This document shows positions 1 to 6,150 of a stretch of DNA of 10,961 nucleotides, piece by piece. Position 1 is the stretch's first letter; every line of letters begins with the position of its first letter. The stretch comes from Clostridiales bacterium (GTDB taxonomy: Bacteria > Bacillota > Clostridia > Christensenellales > Christensenellaceae). The position numbers and the translations under genes were made by a program. Under the pieces are notes generated by a model. The model did no database searches. It saw only the letters and a list, made by a program, of their open reading frames with translations, and was not told the origin of the DNA. The stretch lies in NCBI GenBank assembly GCA_003343685.1, contig QAKS01000003.1, positions 17,040-28,000 of the forward strand, given 5' to 3'.

Positions 1-592
1 CTATGTCGGTGCTGTTATAGGCGGAGCCGCGGCGCTTTATGGCGACGGGAGTGATGGCGCTTCCTGTGCGGATGAGCGATTTGATGTATTCCACAGCCAG
101 AGCGTCGTTGGGCAGGGAAAGGGAAGAGAGGTCTGTGCCGAGAAGCACTGCCGCAGCCTGTTCCCGGGCGGAGGGGAAGGAAACGCCCCGGTCGAGAAGC
201 TGTTTTAATGCGGATTGATAGGCAGGGCTTTCGTCGGCAAAAAAGGTTCCCAGACGTCGTAAGTACTCCACGTCGCCGCTTTCAGAGCCGAAGCTTAGAA
301 AATTGACAAGATCAAGGCCGTTCAAAACAGATACGGCGCCGAAGGCAAAGCGTTCGGCCCCGGCAGCGGCATATGTGGCGGGCAATTCGAGAACAAGGTC
401 TGCTCCGGCCCGGACAGCTGCCTCCGCCCGGCTCCACTTGCTGAAAATGGCGGGTTCCCCGCGCTGGGTAAAGCTGCCGCTCATAATGACGATGAGCCGG
501 TCGCATTCGGTGATGCGCCGGGTTTCCTCAATATGGTAGCGGTGACCGTCGTGAAGGGGGTTATATTCGGAAATAATTGCTGTTACAATCAT
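1..592 (-). CDS. tmcAL: tRNA(Met) cytidine acetate ligase TmcAL (YlbM family), 5' part only
   Basis: Seen: reading leftward from ATG (complement of 590-592), 197 codons stay open to the window edge, so the C-terminal half is missing. The protein begins MIVTAIISEYNPLHDGHRYH. HDGH (residues 14-17) is the HxGH ATP-binding signature of nucleotidyltransferases, followed by a MSG-x-F-x-QRGEPAIFSKW segment (38-53), GADLVLELP (63-71), SFGSE (100-104) and LPNDALAVEY (160-169). All of these are hallmarks of this family. The start is set by a GAGGAG Shine-Dalgarno on the minus strand at about 599-604 and by the canonical N-terminus. Known: TmcAL uses acetate and ATP to make acetyl-AMP and then N4-acetylcytidine at the wobble position of elongator tRNA(Met), in the cytoplasm; members are about 400 residues long. 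It diverges from pta-ackA. It was formerly annotated as a nucleotidyltransferase or UPF0348 protein. Confidence 0.93.
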   Translation of the reverse strand, partial: MIVTAIISEYNPLHDGHRYHIEETRRITECDRLIVIMSGSFTQRGEPAIFSKWSRAEAAVRAGADLVLELPATYAAAGAERFAFGAVSVLNGLDLVNFLSFGSESGDVEYLRRLGTFFADESPAYQSALKQLLDRGVSFPSAREQAAAVLLGTDLSSLSLPNDALAVEYIKSLIRTGSAITPVAIKRRGSAYNSTDI

Positions 593-611
593 AAAAACTC
601 CTCATTGGTGC

Positions 612-640
612 TTTTCAAAACGCTATATTTGAGTTATAAT
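612..640 (+). promoter_or_regulatory. Candidate sigma-A promoter for pta-ackA
   Basis: A perfect -10 box TATAAT (635-640) lies 17 bp downstream of TTTTCA (612-617; four of six matches to TTGACA). Transcription would start near 647, leaving a leader of about 65 nt before the pta ATG at 713. The 120-bp gap to tmcAL is very AT-rich and holds other -10-like strings, so the exact site is inferred. Confidence 0.55.
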
Positions 641-652
641 GTCTAAGTTACG

Positions 653-663
653 ATTATATTATA
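653..663 (-). promoter_or_regulatory. Candidate -10 region for tmcAL (divergent)
   Basis: On the minus strand two overlapping TATAAT strings occur (complements of 653-658 and 658-663), 60-70 bp upstream of the tmcAL ATG. No good -35 is visible: about 17 bp upstream there is only a weak TTTAAT. If used, this promoter would lie face to face with the pta-ackA promoter at 612-640, and the two transcripts would overlap. Weak evidence. Confidence 0.25.
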
Positions 664-712
664 CAGAATAATAGCATTTAATTAAACTATATTTTAAGGA
701 AGGTACGAAAAC

Positions 713-1708
713 ATGGCACTGATGGACAGTATCAAAGCAAAGGCCAAGACGGATTTGAAGCATATCGTTCTGGCCGAGGGGACGGAACCGCGCACTGTGG
801 AAGCTGCGGGGCTCATCGTGAAGGAGGGCATTGCAAAGGTGACGCTGCTGGGCGACGAGGCGGAGATTAAAAAGGTAGCCGCCGGAAAGAGCTTGGAGGG
901 TGTGAATATGATAGACCCCGAAAAGGCAGCCAACTTTGAGAAATATGCGGAGATTTTCTGCGAACTCCGCAAGAAAAAGGGAATTACGATTGAGCAGGCG
1001 AGAGAGACGATGAAGGATCCGCTCTATTACGCCACAATGATGATTAAACAGGGCGATGCCGACGGTATGGTGGCGGGAGCCATCAACTCTACAGGCAACA
1101 CGATCCGCCCCGCGCTCCAGATCATCAAGACGGCGCCGGGAATCAGGACGGTTTCGGGAAGCTTCCTGATGGAGGTGCCGAAAAAGGAGTATGGCGAAAA
1201 CGGCGTGTTTGTGTTTGGAGACTGCGCGATCTGCATCAATCCTACGGCGGAAGAGTTGGCGGCAATTGCAATTTCCTCTGCTGCTACGGCAAAGGCTCTT
1301 GCGGGGATCGACGATCCGAGAGTGGCCATGCTTTCGTTCTCGACCAAGGGCAGTGCGAAGCATGAGTTTGTAGATAAGGTGACGGAGGCGACAAAGCTGG
1401 TGAAAGAGCTGGCTCCCGACCTGAACGTAGACGGAGAGCTGCAGGCGGATGCGGCGCTGGTGGAGAGCGTAGGCCAGCTGAAGAGTCCGGGCAGTTCTGT
1501 GGCAGGCAAGGCAAACGTTCTTATTTTCCCCGACATACAGGCGGGAAATATCGGCTACAAGCTGGTGCAGCGTCTGGCGGGGGCAGAGGCGATCGGGCCG
1601 ATCTGTCAAGGTCTGGCAAAGCCGGTCAACGACCTTTCCAGAGGATGCAGTGTCAGCGATATTGTAAGTCTGGTGGCTCTGACGGCCGTACAGGCACAGA
1701 ATATGTAA
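713..1708 (+). CDS. pta: Phosphate acetyltransferase (short, catalytic-domain-only form)
   Basis: Converts acetyl-CoA and phosphate to acetyl phosphate and CoA, the first step of acetate formation, in the cytoplasm. The 331-residue protein is one PTA_PTB catalytic domain. It lacks the N-terminal CobB/DRTGG regulatory region of the ~700-residue enterobacterial type. Seen: AEGTEPRTVEAA (21-32), a GDADGMVAGAINSTGNT block (114-130), the FGDCAICINPTAEELA block, and a C-terminal S309-R310 with D316 in DLSRGCSVSDIV. These match Ser309, Arg310 and Asp316 of the Methanosarcina thermophila enzyme; R86 and R132 are likely equivalents of its CoA-site arginines. The start ATG follows AAGGAAGG (696-703). 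ackA begins 20 bp downstream, so the two form an operon. No truncation or frameshift is visible. Confidence 0.97.
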   Translation: MALMDSIKAKAKTDLKHIVLAEGTEPRTVEAAGLIVKEGIAKVTLLGDEAEIKKVAAGKSLEGVNMIDPEKAANFEKYAEIFCELRKKKGITIEQARETMKDPLYYATMMIKQGDADGMVAGAINSTGNTIRPALQIIKTAPGIRTVSGSFLMEVPKKEYGENGVFVFGDCAICINPTAEELAAIAISSAATAKALAGIDDPRVAMLSFSTKGSAKHEFVDKVTEATKLVKELAPDLNVDGELQADAALVESVGQLKSPGSSVAGKANVLIFPDIQAGNIGYKLVQRLAGAEAIGPICQGLAKPVNDLSRGCSVSDIVSLVALTAVQAQNM

Positions 1709-1728
1709 TATAAGGAGTGGAGGAGAAC

Positions 1729-2934
1729 ATGAATTACATTCTGGTTGTAAACGCAGGAAGCTCTTCTTTGAAATATCAGATTATTGATATGGACGACGAG
1801 AGCGTAAAGGCAAAGGGTATTGTTGAGAGAATCGGCATTCAGGGCTCGGTTTTGACGCATACGCCCATTGGCAGGGAAAAGTTTATCCTAAAGAAGGACA
1901 TGCCCACCCACGGCGAGGCAATTGATGCGGTTCTGGCGGCGCTGACGAACGCGGACCACGGAATCATCAAGGACATGAGCGAAATTAAGGCCGTGGGACA
2001 CAGGGTGCTCCATGGCGGCGAAAAGTGCGTGGAATCTCAGGTCGTCACGCCTGCGGTGATTGAGGTCATCAAAGAATACATCCCGCTGGGACCGCTGCAC
2101 AACCCGGCCAACCTGAAGGGAATCGAAACGTGCATGGAAAAAATGCCCGGAATTCCCAACGTTGCAGTATTTGATACGGCGTTTCACCACACAATGCCCG
2201 ATTATGCGTATCTGTATGCACTGCCCTATGATGCATATACGAAGCATCACATCAGAAAATACGGCTTCCACGGAACGTCACACAGATACATTTCGATGAC
2301 AGTGCCGAAGGTTTTGGGCAGAGAGAATTCCGAAGGCCTCAGACTGATCTCCTGCCATCTGGGCAACGGTTCCAGCATTGCTGCGGTTAAGGACGGAAAG
2401 TGCATCGACACGACGATGGGACTGACGCCTCTTGAGGGCCTTGCCATGGGAACCCGCTCCGGTGACATCGATCCCTCTGCCATTCCCTATCTGATGGATA
2501 AATATGATCTGAAAACAGCCGACGAGGCGGTAAACTTCCTCAACAAGAAGTGCGGCGTGCTGGGGCTGTCCGGCATCAGCAGCGATTTCAGAGATCTGGA
2601 GGATGCATCCAATGCAGGAGACAAGGGCGCAATCAGAGCGCTTGACCTGTTTAACTATCGCGTAAAACGCTATATCGGCGCATATGCGGCGGCGCTTGGC
2701 GGCGTGGACGTGATCGCCTTTGCGGGCGGCGTAGGTGAAAACGACACAGGCGTGCGCAAAAACTGCCTGAAGGGGCTCGAATTCTTAGGAATCGAGCTGG
2801 ATGAGGAGAAGAACAATGTGCGCGGCAAGCAGTGCATCATCTCTAAGGACGACAGCCCTGTTACGGTGATGATCGTGCCCACAAACGAAGAGCTCATGAT
2901 CGCAAGGGATACTTTTGAGCTTTGCCAAAAATAA
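1729..2934 (+). CDS. ackA: Acetate kinase
   Basis: Makes acetate and ATP from acetyl phosphate and ADP, completing the Pta-AckA route; it is reversible and cytoplasmic. The 401 residues are the usual length. Seen: the N-terminal phosphate loop MNYILVVNAGSSSLK with N8 and K15; R92 in GHRVLHGG; D149 and the HH of DTAFHHTMP; H181 in GFHGTSHRY; the adenosine loop GNGSSIAAV (212-220); R243 in MGTRSGDIDP; GGVGEN; and a C-terminal NEE (386-388). These fit the catalytic Asn, two Arg, Asp, His and Glu of the ASKHA-fold enzyme. I chose ATG 1729 over the in-frame GTG at 1717 because it yields the family N-terminus. It is served by AAGGAG (1712-1717) or the closer AGGAG (1721-1725). It sits in an operon with pta; a hairpin just after the stop probably ends the transcript. 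Confidence 0.97.
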   Translation: MNYILVVNAGSSSLKYQIIDMDDESVKAKGIVERIGIQGSVLTHTPIGREKFILKKDMPTHGEAIDAVLAALTNADHGIIKDMSEIKAVGHRVLHGGEKCVESQVVTPAVIEVIKEYIPLGPLHNPANLKGIETCMEKMPGIPNVAVFDTAFHHTMPDYAYLYALPYDAYTKHHIRKYGFHGTSHRYISMTVPKVLGRENSEGLRLISCHLGNGSSIAAVKDGKCIDTTMGLTPLEGLAMGTRSGDIDPSAIPYLMDKYDLKTADEAVNFLNKKCGVLGLSGISSDFRDLEDASNAGDKGAIRALDLFNYRVKRYIGAYAAALGGVDVIAFAGGVGENDTGVRKNCLKGLEFLGIELDEEKNNVRGKQCIISKDDSPVTVMIVPTNEELMIARDTFELCQK

Positions 2935-2935
2935 C

Positions 2936-2964
2936 TTGACAACGCCCCGCAATAACAATATACT
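2936..2964 (+). promoter_or_regulatory. Strong sigma-A promoter for DUF177-rpmF
   Basis: Perfect -35 TTGACA (2936-2941), 17-bp spacer and -10 TATACT (2959-2964). The -35 starts one base after the ackA TAA. The expected start near 2971 falls at the edge of the right arm of the ackA terminator, so transcripts from here lack the left arm and cannot form that hairpin. Confidence 0.85.
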
Positions 2965-2986
2965 TATTGGAGGTTGCGGGCGTTTT
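2941..2986 (+). terminator. Intrinsic terminator of pta-ackA, overlapping the next promoter
   Basis: The left arm (2941-2952, AACGCCCCGCAA) pairs with the right arm (2974-2984, TTGCGGGCGTT), leaving one bulged C in an 11-bp stem; the arm is followed by TTC and more T-rich sequence. It begins six bases after the ackA stop codon. The 21-nt loop contains the -10 box of the DUF177-rpmF promoter, which is unusual. The large loop and short T-tract make termination efficiency uncertain. Confidence 0.6.
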
Positions 2987-3014
2987 CTTCCGTGTTTTTG
3001 AGGAGGTTGCATCA

Positions 3015-3518
3015 ATGATTTTTCACATAGACTCGTCCATGATTGATTCGGGGCTTGCGGTGAAGATCGAGTTGTGCGGCATTCCCTGCGAGGACGGTTA
3101 CGATGCAGGTTATGCGATAGACGAGCCGTTGACGATTGTCGGCGAGGCGAGATATCTGCAGGGCGGCGTCGAGATGGAGGGAAACATCAGTGGGAGCATA
3201 TGCACGGAATGTGCCCGTTGTTTGGCCGATGTGGAATATCCGGTTGATGTGGATTTCTGCGAATTTTTTACAGACGACGGGAATGAGGATGCGTATCCCA
3301 TCGCAGACAACGAAACAATTCCGCTGGACAGAATGATTTTGGAGGCGATATCGCTGTCGCTGCCAAACAGGATTCTGTGCAGGGAGGACTGCAGAGGGCT
3401 TTGCCCCGTCTGCGGAAACGACCTCAACTATAGGGATTGCGGTTGTGAAAGAAATACTGAAATTGATAGTCCGTTCAACAAGCTGAAAGGACTGTTCGAT
3501 AAGGACAAGGAGGTGTAA
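3015..3518 (+). CDS. DUF177 / YceD family protein, cysteine-rich clostridial form
   Basis: A 167-residue cytoplasmic protein. Seen: an N-terminal beta-rich half with a CTECARC cluster (C63, C66, C69), then acidic segments, then a second cluster starting LCREDCRGLCPVCG (C122, C126, C130, C133) and ending in CGC (C142, C144). These look like zinc-binding knuckles. Known: DUF177 proteins are encoded just upstream of rpmF in most bacteria; in E. coli and plants the homologue YceD/DUF177A is linked to 23S rRNA accumulation. An assembly role alongside L32 is inferred here. The start is ATG 3015, eight bases after AGGAGG (3001-3006). An in-frame TTG at 2967 would lie at or before the predicted transcription start, so I reject it. 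rpmF follows after six bases. Confidence 0.92.
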   Translation: MIFHIDSSMIDSGLAVKIELCGIPCEDGYDAGYAIDEPLTIVGEARYLQGGVEMEGNISGSICTECARCLADVEYPVDVDFCEFFTDDGNEDAYPIADNETIPLDRMILEAISLSLPNRILCREDCRGLCPVCGNDLNYRDCGCERNTEIDSPFNKLKGLFDKDKEV

Positions 3519-3524
3519 AGACAG

Positions 3525-3710
3525 ATGGCAGTACCGAAGAGAAGAACATCGAAGGCCGTTACGCGCAGCAGAAAGGCGAACTGGAAGGTCGCGGCTCCGG
3601 GCCTGGGAGAGTGCCCTCAGTGCCATGAGCTGAAGCTGGCTCACAGAGTATGCAAAAACTGCGGTTACTATGACGGCAAAGAGGTCATAAAAGCAGAGGA
3701 TGCTAAATAA
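3525..3710 (+). CDS. rpmF: 50S ribosomal protein bL32
   Basis: A 61-residue basic protein starting [20 protein letters not shown], the L32 signature. Two CxxC pairs (C30/C33 in CPQC and C43/C46 in CKNC) form the zinc ribbon of the zinc-containing L32 form, as opposed to zinc-free paralogues that lack the cysteines. It is a structural component of the large ribosomal subunit. The Shine-Dalgarno AAGGAGG (3507-3513) overlaps the end of the upstream DUF177 gene, consistent with co-translation. The next gene is not plsX, which often follows rpmF in other bacteria; a hairpin ends the unit instead. Confidence 0.98.
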   Translation: MAVPKRRTSKAVTRSRKANWKVAAPGLGECPQCHELKLAHRVCKNCGYYDGKEVIKAEDAK

Positions 3711-3734
3711 GTGTTTGGCTGTGAAAAGCAGATA

Positions 3735-3778
3735 GCGTAAAACGGTGCGTCGCATTTGAACGGTGCGCCGTTTTGCGT
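3735..3778 (+). terminator. Likely intrinsic terminator after rpmF
   Basis: AAAACGGTGCG (3739-3749) pairs with TGCGCCGTTTT (3764-3774), eleven pairs of which two are G-T. The stem can extend by GCGT (3735-3738) against GCGT (3775-3778). The loop is 14 nt. The T-run is four bases inside the 3' arm rather than a long tail. It lies 25 bp after the rpmF stop. Confidence 0.6.
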
Positions 3779-3794
3779 TCCCGGCAATGCACTC

Positions 3795-3823
3795 TTGAAT
3801 TATGAAGGGAAACATTATATAAT
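3795..3823 (+). promoter_or_regulatory. Sigma-A promoter for the cyclase-to-sigH gene run
   Basis: TTGAAT (3795-3800), 17-bp spacer, perfect TATAAT (3818-3823), after the rpmF hairpin and 36 bp before the cyclase ATG. No other comparable promoter is obvious until 8829, so it may drive all seven genes; that is inferred from spacing. Confidence 0.7.
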
Positions 3824-3859
3824 AACGTTGCTGATATTTGGGAAGAGATCGGAGGGCCT

Positions 3860-4399
3860 ATGAAGTTTTTAGATATTACAACTATGCTGGATGAGAATAC
3901 GCCAATCTATGAGGGCGATCCGAAATTTTCCGTTGAGACATTTCACTCCATTGAACAGGACGGATACACCATAAGCAAGCTGAGAATGGGGAGTCATGCG
4001 GGGACGCATATAGACGCCCCGTCGCATTTTGTTGAGAACGGCAAAAAAATCTGCGAAATGTCGCTCAAGGCAACGGTAGGGGCATGTGTCGTGTTAAGCA
4101 GACTTGCAGACTATCGCGGACAGGCGGATAAAGTACTGCTGAGGACGGGCGCGGGACGCCTTGACCTAAAGCAGGCGGAGATGCTTGTTGACGAGCGTGT
4201 TACATTGGTGGGAACGGAGAATATGTCCATTGGCGACGACAGTGTCCACAGGCTGCTGCTCGAAAACGGATGTGTAATTTTGGAAAAGATTGATCTCACA
4301 AGGGTACGGGACGGCAACTATCTGCTGTCGGCGGCGCCGCTCAAAATTGAGGCGGACGGCAGCCCGGTACGGGCGTTCCTCATAGAAATGGACGAATGA
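3860..4399 (+). CDS. Cyclase / kynurenine-formamidase family metal hydrolase
   Basis: A 179-residue cytoplasmic protein of the cyclase family (PF04199), which includes bacterial arylformamidase KynB. Seen: YEGDP (17-21), the metal-binding block HAGTHIDAPSHF (46-57; H46, H50, D52, H56), and H130 with E142 twelve residues apart, matching the spacing of the His-Glu zinc ligands I recall for KynB. The expected ligands are therefore present and the enzyme is probably active. It is somewhat shorter than usual (about 200-220) because the part between the two metal motifs is compact. The substrate cannot be read from sequence; no tryptophan catabolic genes are nearby, so I do not call it kynB. The start ATG follows GGAGGG (3851-3856). 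The stop is separated by one base from the DUF1461 gene, so the two are probably translationally coupled. Confidence 0.85.
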   Translation: MKFLDITTMLDENTPIYEGDPKFSVETFHSIEQDGYTISKLRMGSHAGTHIDAPSHFVENGKKICEMSLKATVGACVVLSRLADYRGQADKVLLRTGAGRLDLKQAEMLVDERVTLVGTENMSIGDDSVHRLLLENGCVILEKIDLTRVRDGNYLLSAAPLKIEADGSPVRAFLIEMDE

Positions 4400-4400
4400 C

Positions 4401-5093
4401 ATGAAGGATAATAAGGCACTGAAAGTTGGCTCCGTTTTCGCGGGGCTTTTCATCATCATCGGACTGATTGTGCTGGTGATTGATATTTTCTGTTTTGACA
4501 GAAGCTTCTATTCGGAAGAATACACAAAGAACGGCACCACATATGTGACGGGAATGTCCAAAAGCGACCTGATGGATACGACGGAGGTCCTGCTGGACTA
4601 CTTAAGAGACGAGAGGGACGATCTTTCGGTGCGGCACGAGGTGAACGGGGAGCTGCGGGAGGTTTTTAACGAAAGGGAAAAGGCCCACATGGTAGACGTA
4701 AAAGCGCTGTATCTGGGTGCGCGGACGTTTTGCTATATTCTGTTGGCTGCCGGGATTCTTTTTGCGACGTTTTGTCTGTTGAGTAAAAAAAGGCGCAGAA
4801 CGTTTCTGAAGGGGTATCTTTGGTCTAACGCTGTTTTTTTCGTTATTTTTGGCGCCCTTGCCGTTTATGCGGCCATTGATTTTTCATCATTTTGGATTCA
4901 TTTTCATCATATATTTTTTACAAATGATTTATGGCTTATGGACTATAACACTGATATACTTGTGATGATGGTACCGGGTCAGTTCTTTTTTGATCTGGTC
5001 ATGAGAATTGCGATTACGTCTGTGGCGGTGATGGCGGCGCTGCTGGTGGGAGCGGCAGTCTGGAGTAAGCGGATCGGGAGGAAGCAGGCTTGA
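4401..5093 (+). CDS. DUF1461 (TIGR01906-type) integral membrane protein, function unknown
   Basis: A 230-residue protein with four predicted membrane segments (about 11-31, 108-127, 140-159, 200-220). Between the first and second is a hydrophilic domain of about 75 residues with an acidic helix and EREKAHMVDVK (91-101). Between the third and fourth is an aromatic/His loop, HFHHIFFTNDLW (167-178), then NTDILVMMVP. This arrangement and these conserved blocks match the TIGR01906/DUF1461 family of Bacillota membrane proteins; no activity is known. The conserved His, Asp and Asn in the loops could form a site on one side of the membrane, but that is speculation. There is no clear Shine-Dalgarno; the ATG lies one base after the cyclase stop, suggesting coupling. 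Its own stop overlaps the tsaD start (TTGA). Confidence 0.82.
   Translation: MKDNKALKVGSVFAGLFIIIGLIVLVIDIFCFDRSFYSEEYTKNGTTYVTGMSKSDLMDTTEVLLDYLRDERDDLSVRHEVNGELREVFNEREKAHMVDVKALYLGARTFCYILLAAGILFATFCLLSKKRRRTFLKGYLWSNAVFFVIFGALAVYAAIDFSSFWIHFHHIFFTNDLWLMDYNTDILVMMVPGQFFFDLVMRIAITSVAVMAALLVGAAVWSKRIGRKQA
5076..5082 (+). promoter_or_regulatory. Shine-Dalgarno that selects the TTG start of tsaD
   Basis: GGGAGGA lies seven bases before TTG 5090. The alternatives are poorer: ATG 5108 has AGAGG directly abutting it, and GTG 5147, which would give the textbook N-terminus, has only weak purine-rich sequence upstream. Confidence 0.6.
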
Positions 5094-6148
5094 CATATCA
5101 AAAGAGGATGGACGATCTGCTGTGCGGATTGAGAAAGCGGGACAGTGTAAAAATATTGGCAATCGAAACATCCTGTGACGAGACAGCGGCGGCGGTGGTG
5201 GAAAACGGAAGGAATGTTTTGGGGAGCATGCTCTACTCTCAGATTGCTATTCATAGGGAATTCGGAGGCGTGGTGCCCGAAATTGCGTCCAGAAATCATA
5301 CCGACAAGCTGCCTTATATTACAGACGGCGCACTGCGTGACGCAGGGCTGGATAAAAGCGAAATAGATGCGGTGGCGGTCACGGCAGGGCCGGGGCTGGT
5401 CGGCGCGCTGCTGACGGGTGTGGCCTATGCGAAAGCCTTTGCCTATGGACTGGGAAAGCCGTTGATTGCGGTAAATCACATGGAAGGGCATATCGCTGCA
5501 AATTATATTACCCATAAGGAGCTGGAGCCTCCGTTCATCTGCCTGATTGTATCCGGCGGACACACGACAATTGTACATGTGCGCGGCTATGGAGAATATA
5601 AGACACTGGGCGAGACACGGGACGACGCGGCAGGCGAGGCTTTTGACAAAATAGCGCGTGTGCTTGGTATGCCCTATCCGGGCGGACCCAATCTGGAACG
5701 ACTGGCGGTCACGGGCGACGAAAACGCCTATCTATTTCCTAAAAGTTTTAAAGGAGAGACGCACCTGGACTTTTCTTTCAGCGGCGTAAAGACGGCGGTG
5801 ATCAACCTTCTCCATCATATGGAGCAGAAGGGGGAACAATACGACAGAGCGGACGTTGCGGCGAGCTTTCAGAAGGCGGTTGTAAGTGTTCTGGTGGAAA
5901 ATACCGTGGAGGCGGCGAGAAGAACCGGCGCTGAAAAAATCGTTCTGGCCGGTGGCGTGAGCGCGAACGGCTATTTAAGAGAGGCGATGGCAAAAGCTGC
6001 GGGAGATAAATTTCGGCTGTATTTGCCGGATGTGAATCTGTCTACGGATAACGGGGCTATGATCGGCGCGGCAGCGTATTACACGATGAAAAACGGCTGT
6101 GCGGCGGGACTGGAGCTCAATGCAGATCCGGCTTTTGAGGTGTTTTAA
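5090..6148 (+). CDS. tsaD: tRNA N6-adenosine threonylcarbamoyltransferase TsaD
   Basis: Transfers threonylcarbamoyl from its adenylate to A37 of ANN-decoding tRNAs (t6A), acting with TsaB and TsaE in the cytoplasm. Seen: the ASKHA-fold start KILAIETSCDET (21-32), FGGVVPEIASRNH (58-70), AVTAGPGLVGALL, the iron-binding NHMEGH (H130, H134), SGGHT (155-159), the DDAAGEAFDK block, FSFSGVKTA, and STDNGAMIG with D320. The length is 352, about 15-20 longer than usual, because the TTG start chosen by the Shine-Dalgarno adds a short basic N-terminal tail; a later start at GTG 5147 is possible. The TTG overlaps the DUF1461 stop by two bases. tsaB and tsaE are not in the window. The CwlD-like gene follows after two bases. 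Confidence 0.96.
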   Translation: MTYQKRMDDLLCGLRKRDSVKILAIETSCDETAAAVVENGRNVLGSMLYSQIAIHREFGGVVPEIASRNHTDKLPYITDGALRDAGLDKSEIDAVAVTAGPGLVGALLTGVAYAKAFAYGLGKPLIAVNHMEGHIAANYITHKELEPPFICLIVSGGHTTIVHVRGYGEYKTLGETRDDAAGEAFDKIARVLGMPYPGGPNLERLAVTGDENAYLFPKSFKGETHLDFSFSGVKTAVINLLHHMEQKGEQYDRADVAASFQKAVVSVLVENTVEAARRTGAEKIVLAGGVSANGYLREAMAKAAGDKFRLYLPDVNLSTDNGAMIGAAAYYTMKNGCAAGLELNADPAFEVF

Positions 6149-6150
6149 CG

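Noticed and set aside
614..628. CcpA cre-like site over the pta -35
   Set aside because: The core AAAACG fits, but the flanking G and C that define the cre palindrome are both replaced, so it is no better than chance in AT-rich DNA.
677..686. TTTAATTAAA palindrome upstream of pta
   Set aside because: A perfect ten-base palindrome of A and T only is expected in such AT-rich DNA, and it does not match the Rex operator form I know.
659..1609. Long minus-strand open frame opposite pta (about 316 codons)
   Set aside because: It is antisense to a fully convincing pta, has no recognisable domain, is rich in Arg, His and Leu as expected of a shadow frame, and has no good start signal.
1717..1728. 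GTG as an earlier start of ackA
   Set aside because: It sits inside the purine-rich ribosome-binding region; ATG 1729 gives the canonical N-terminus.
2967..3014. TTG as an earlier start of the DUF177 gene
   Set aside because: It lies at or before the predicted transcription start, and ATG 3015 has a perfect AGGAGG at eight bases.
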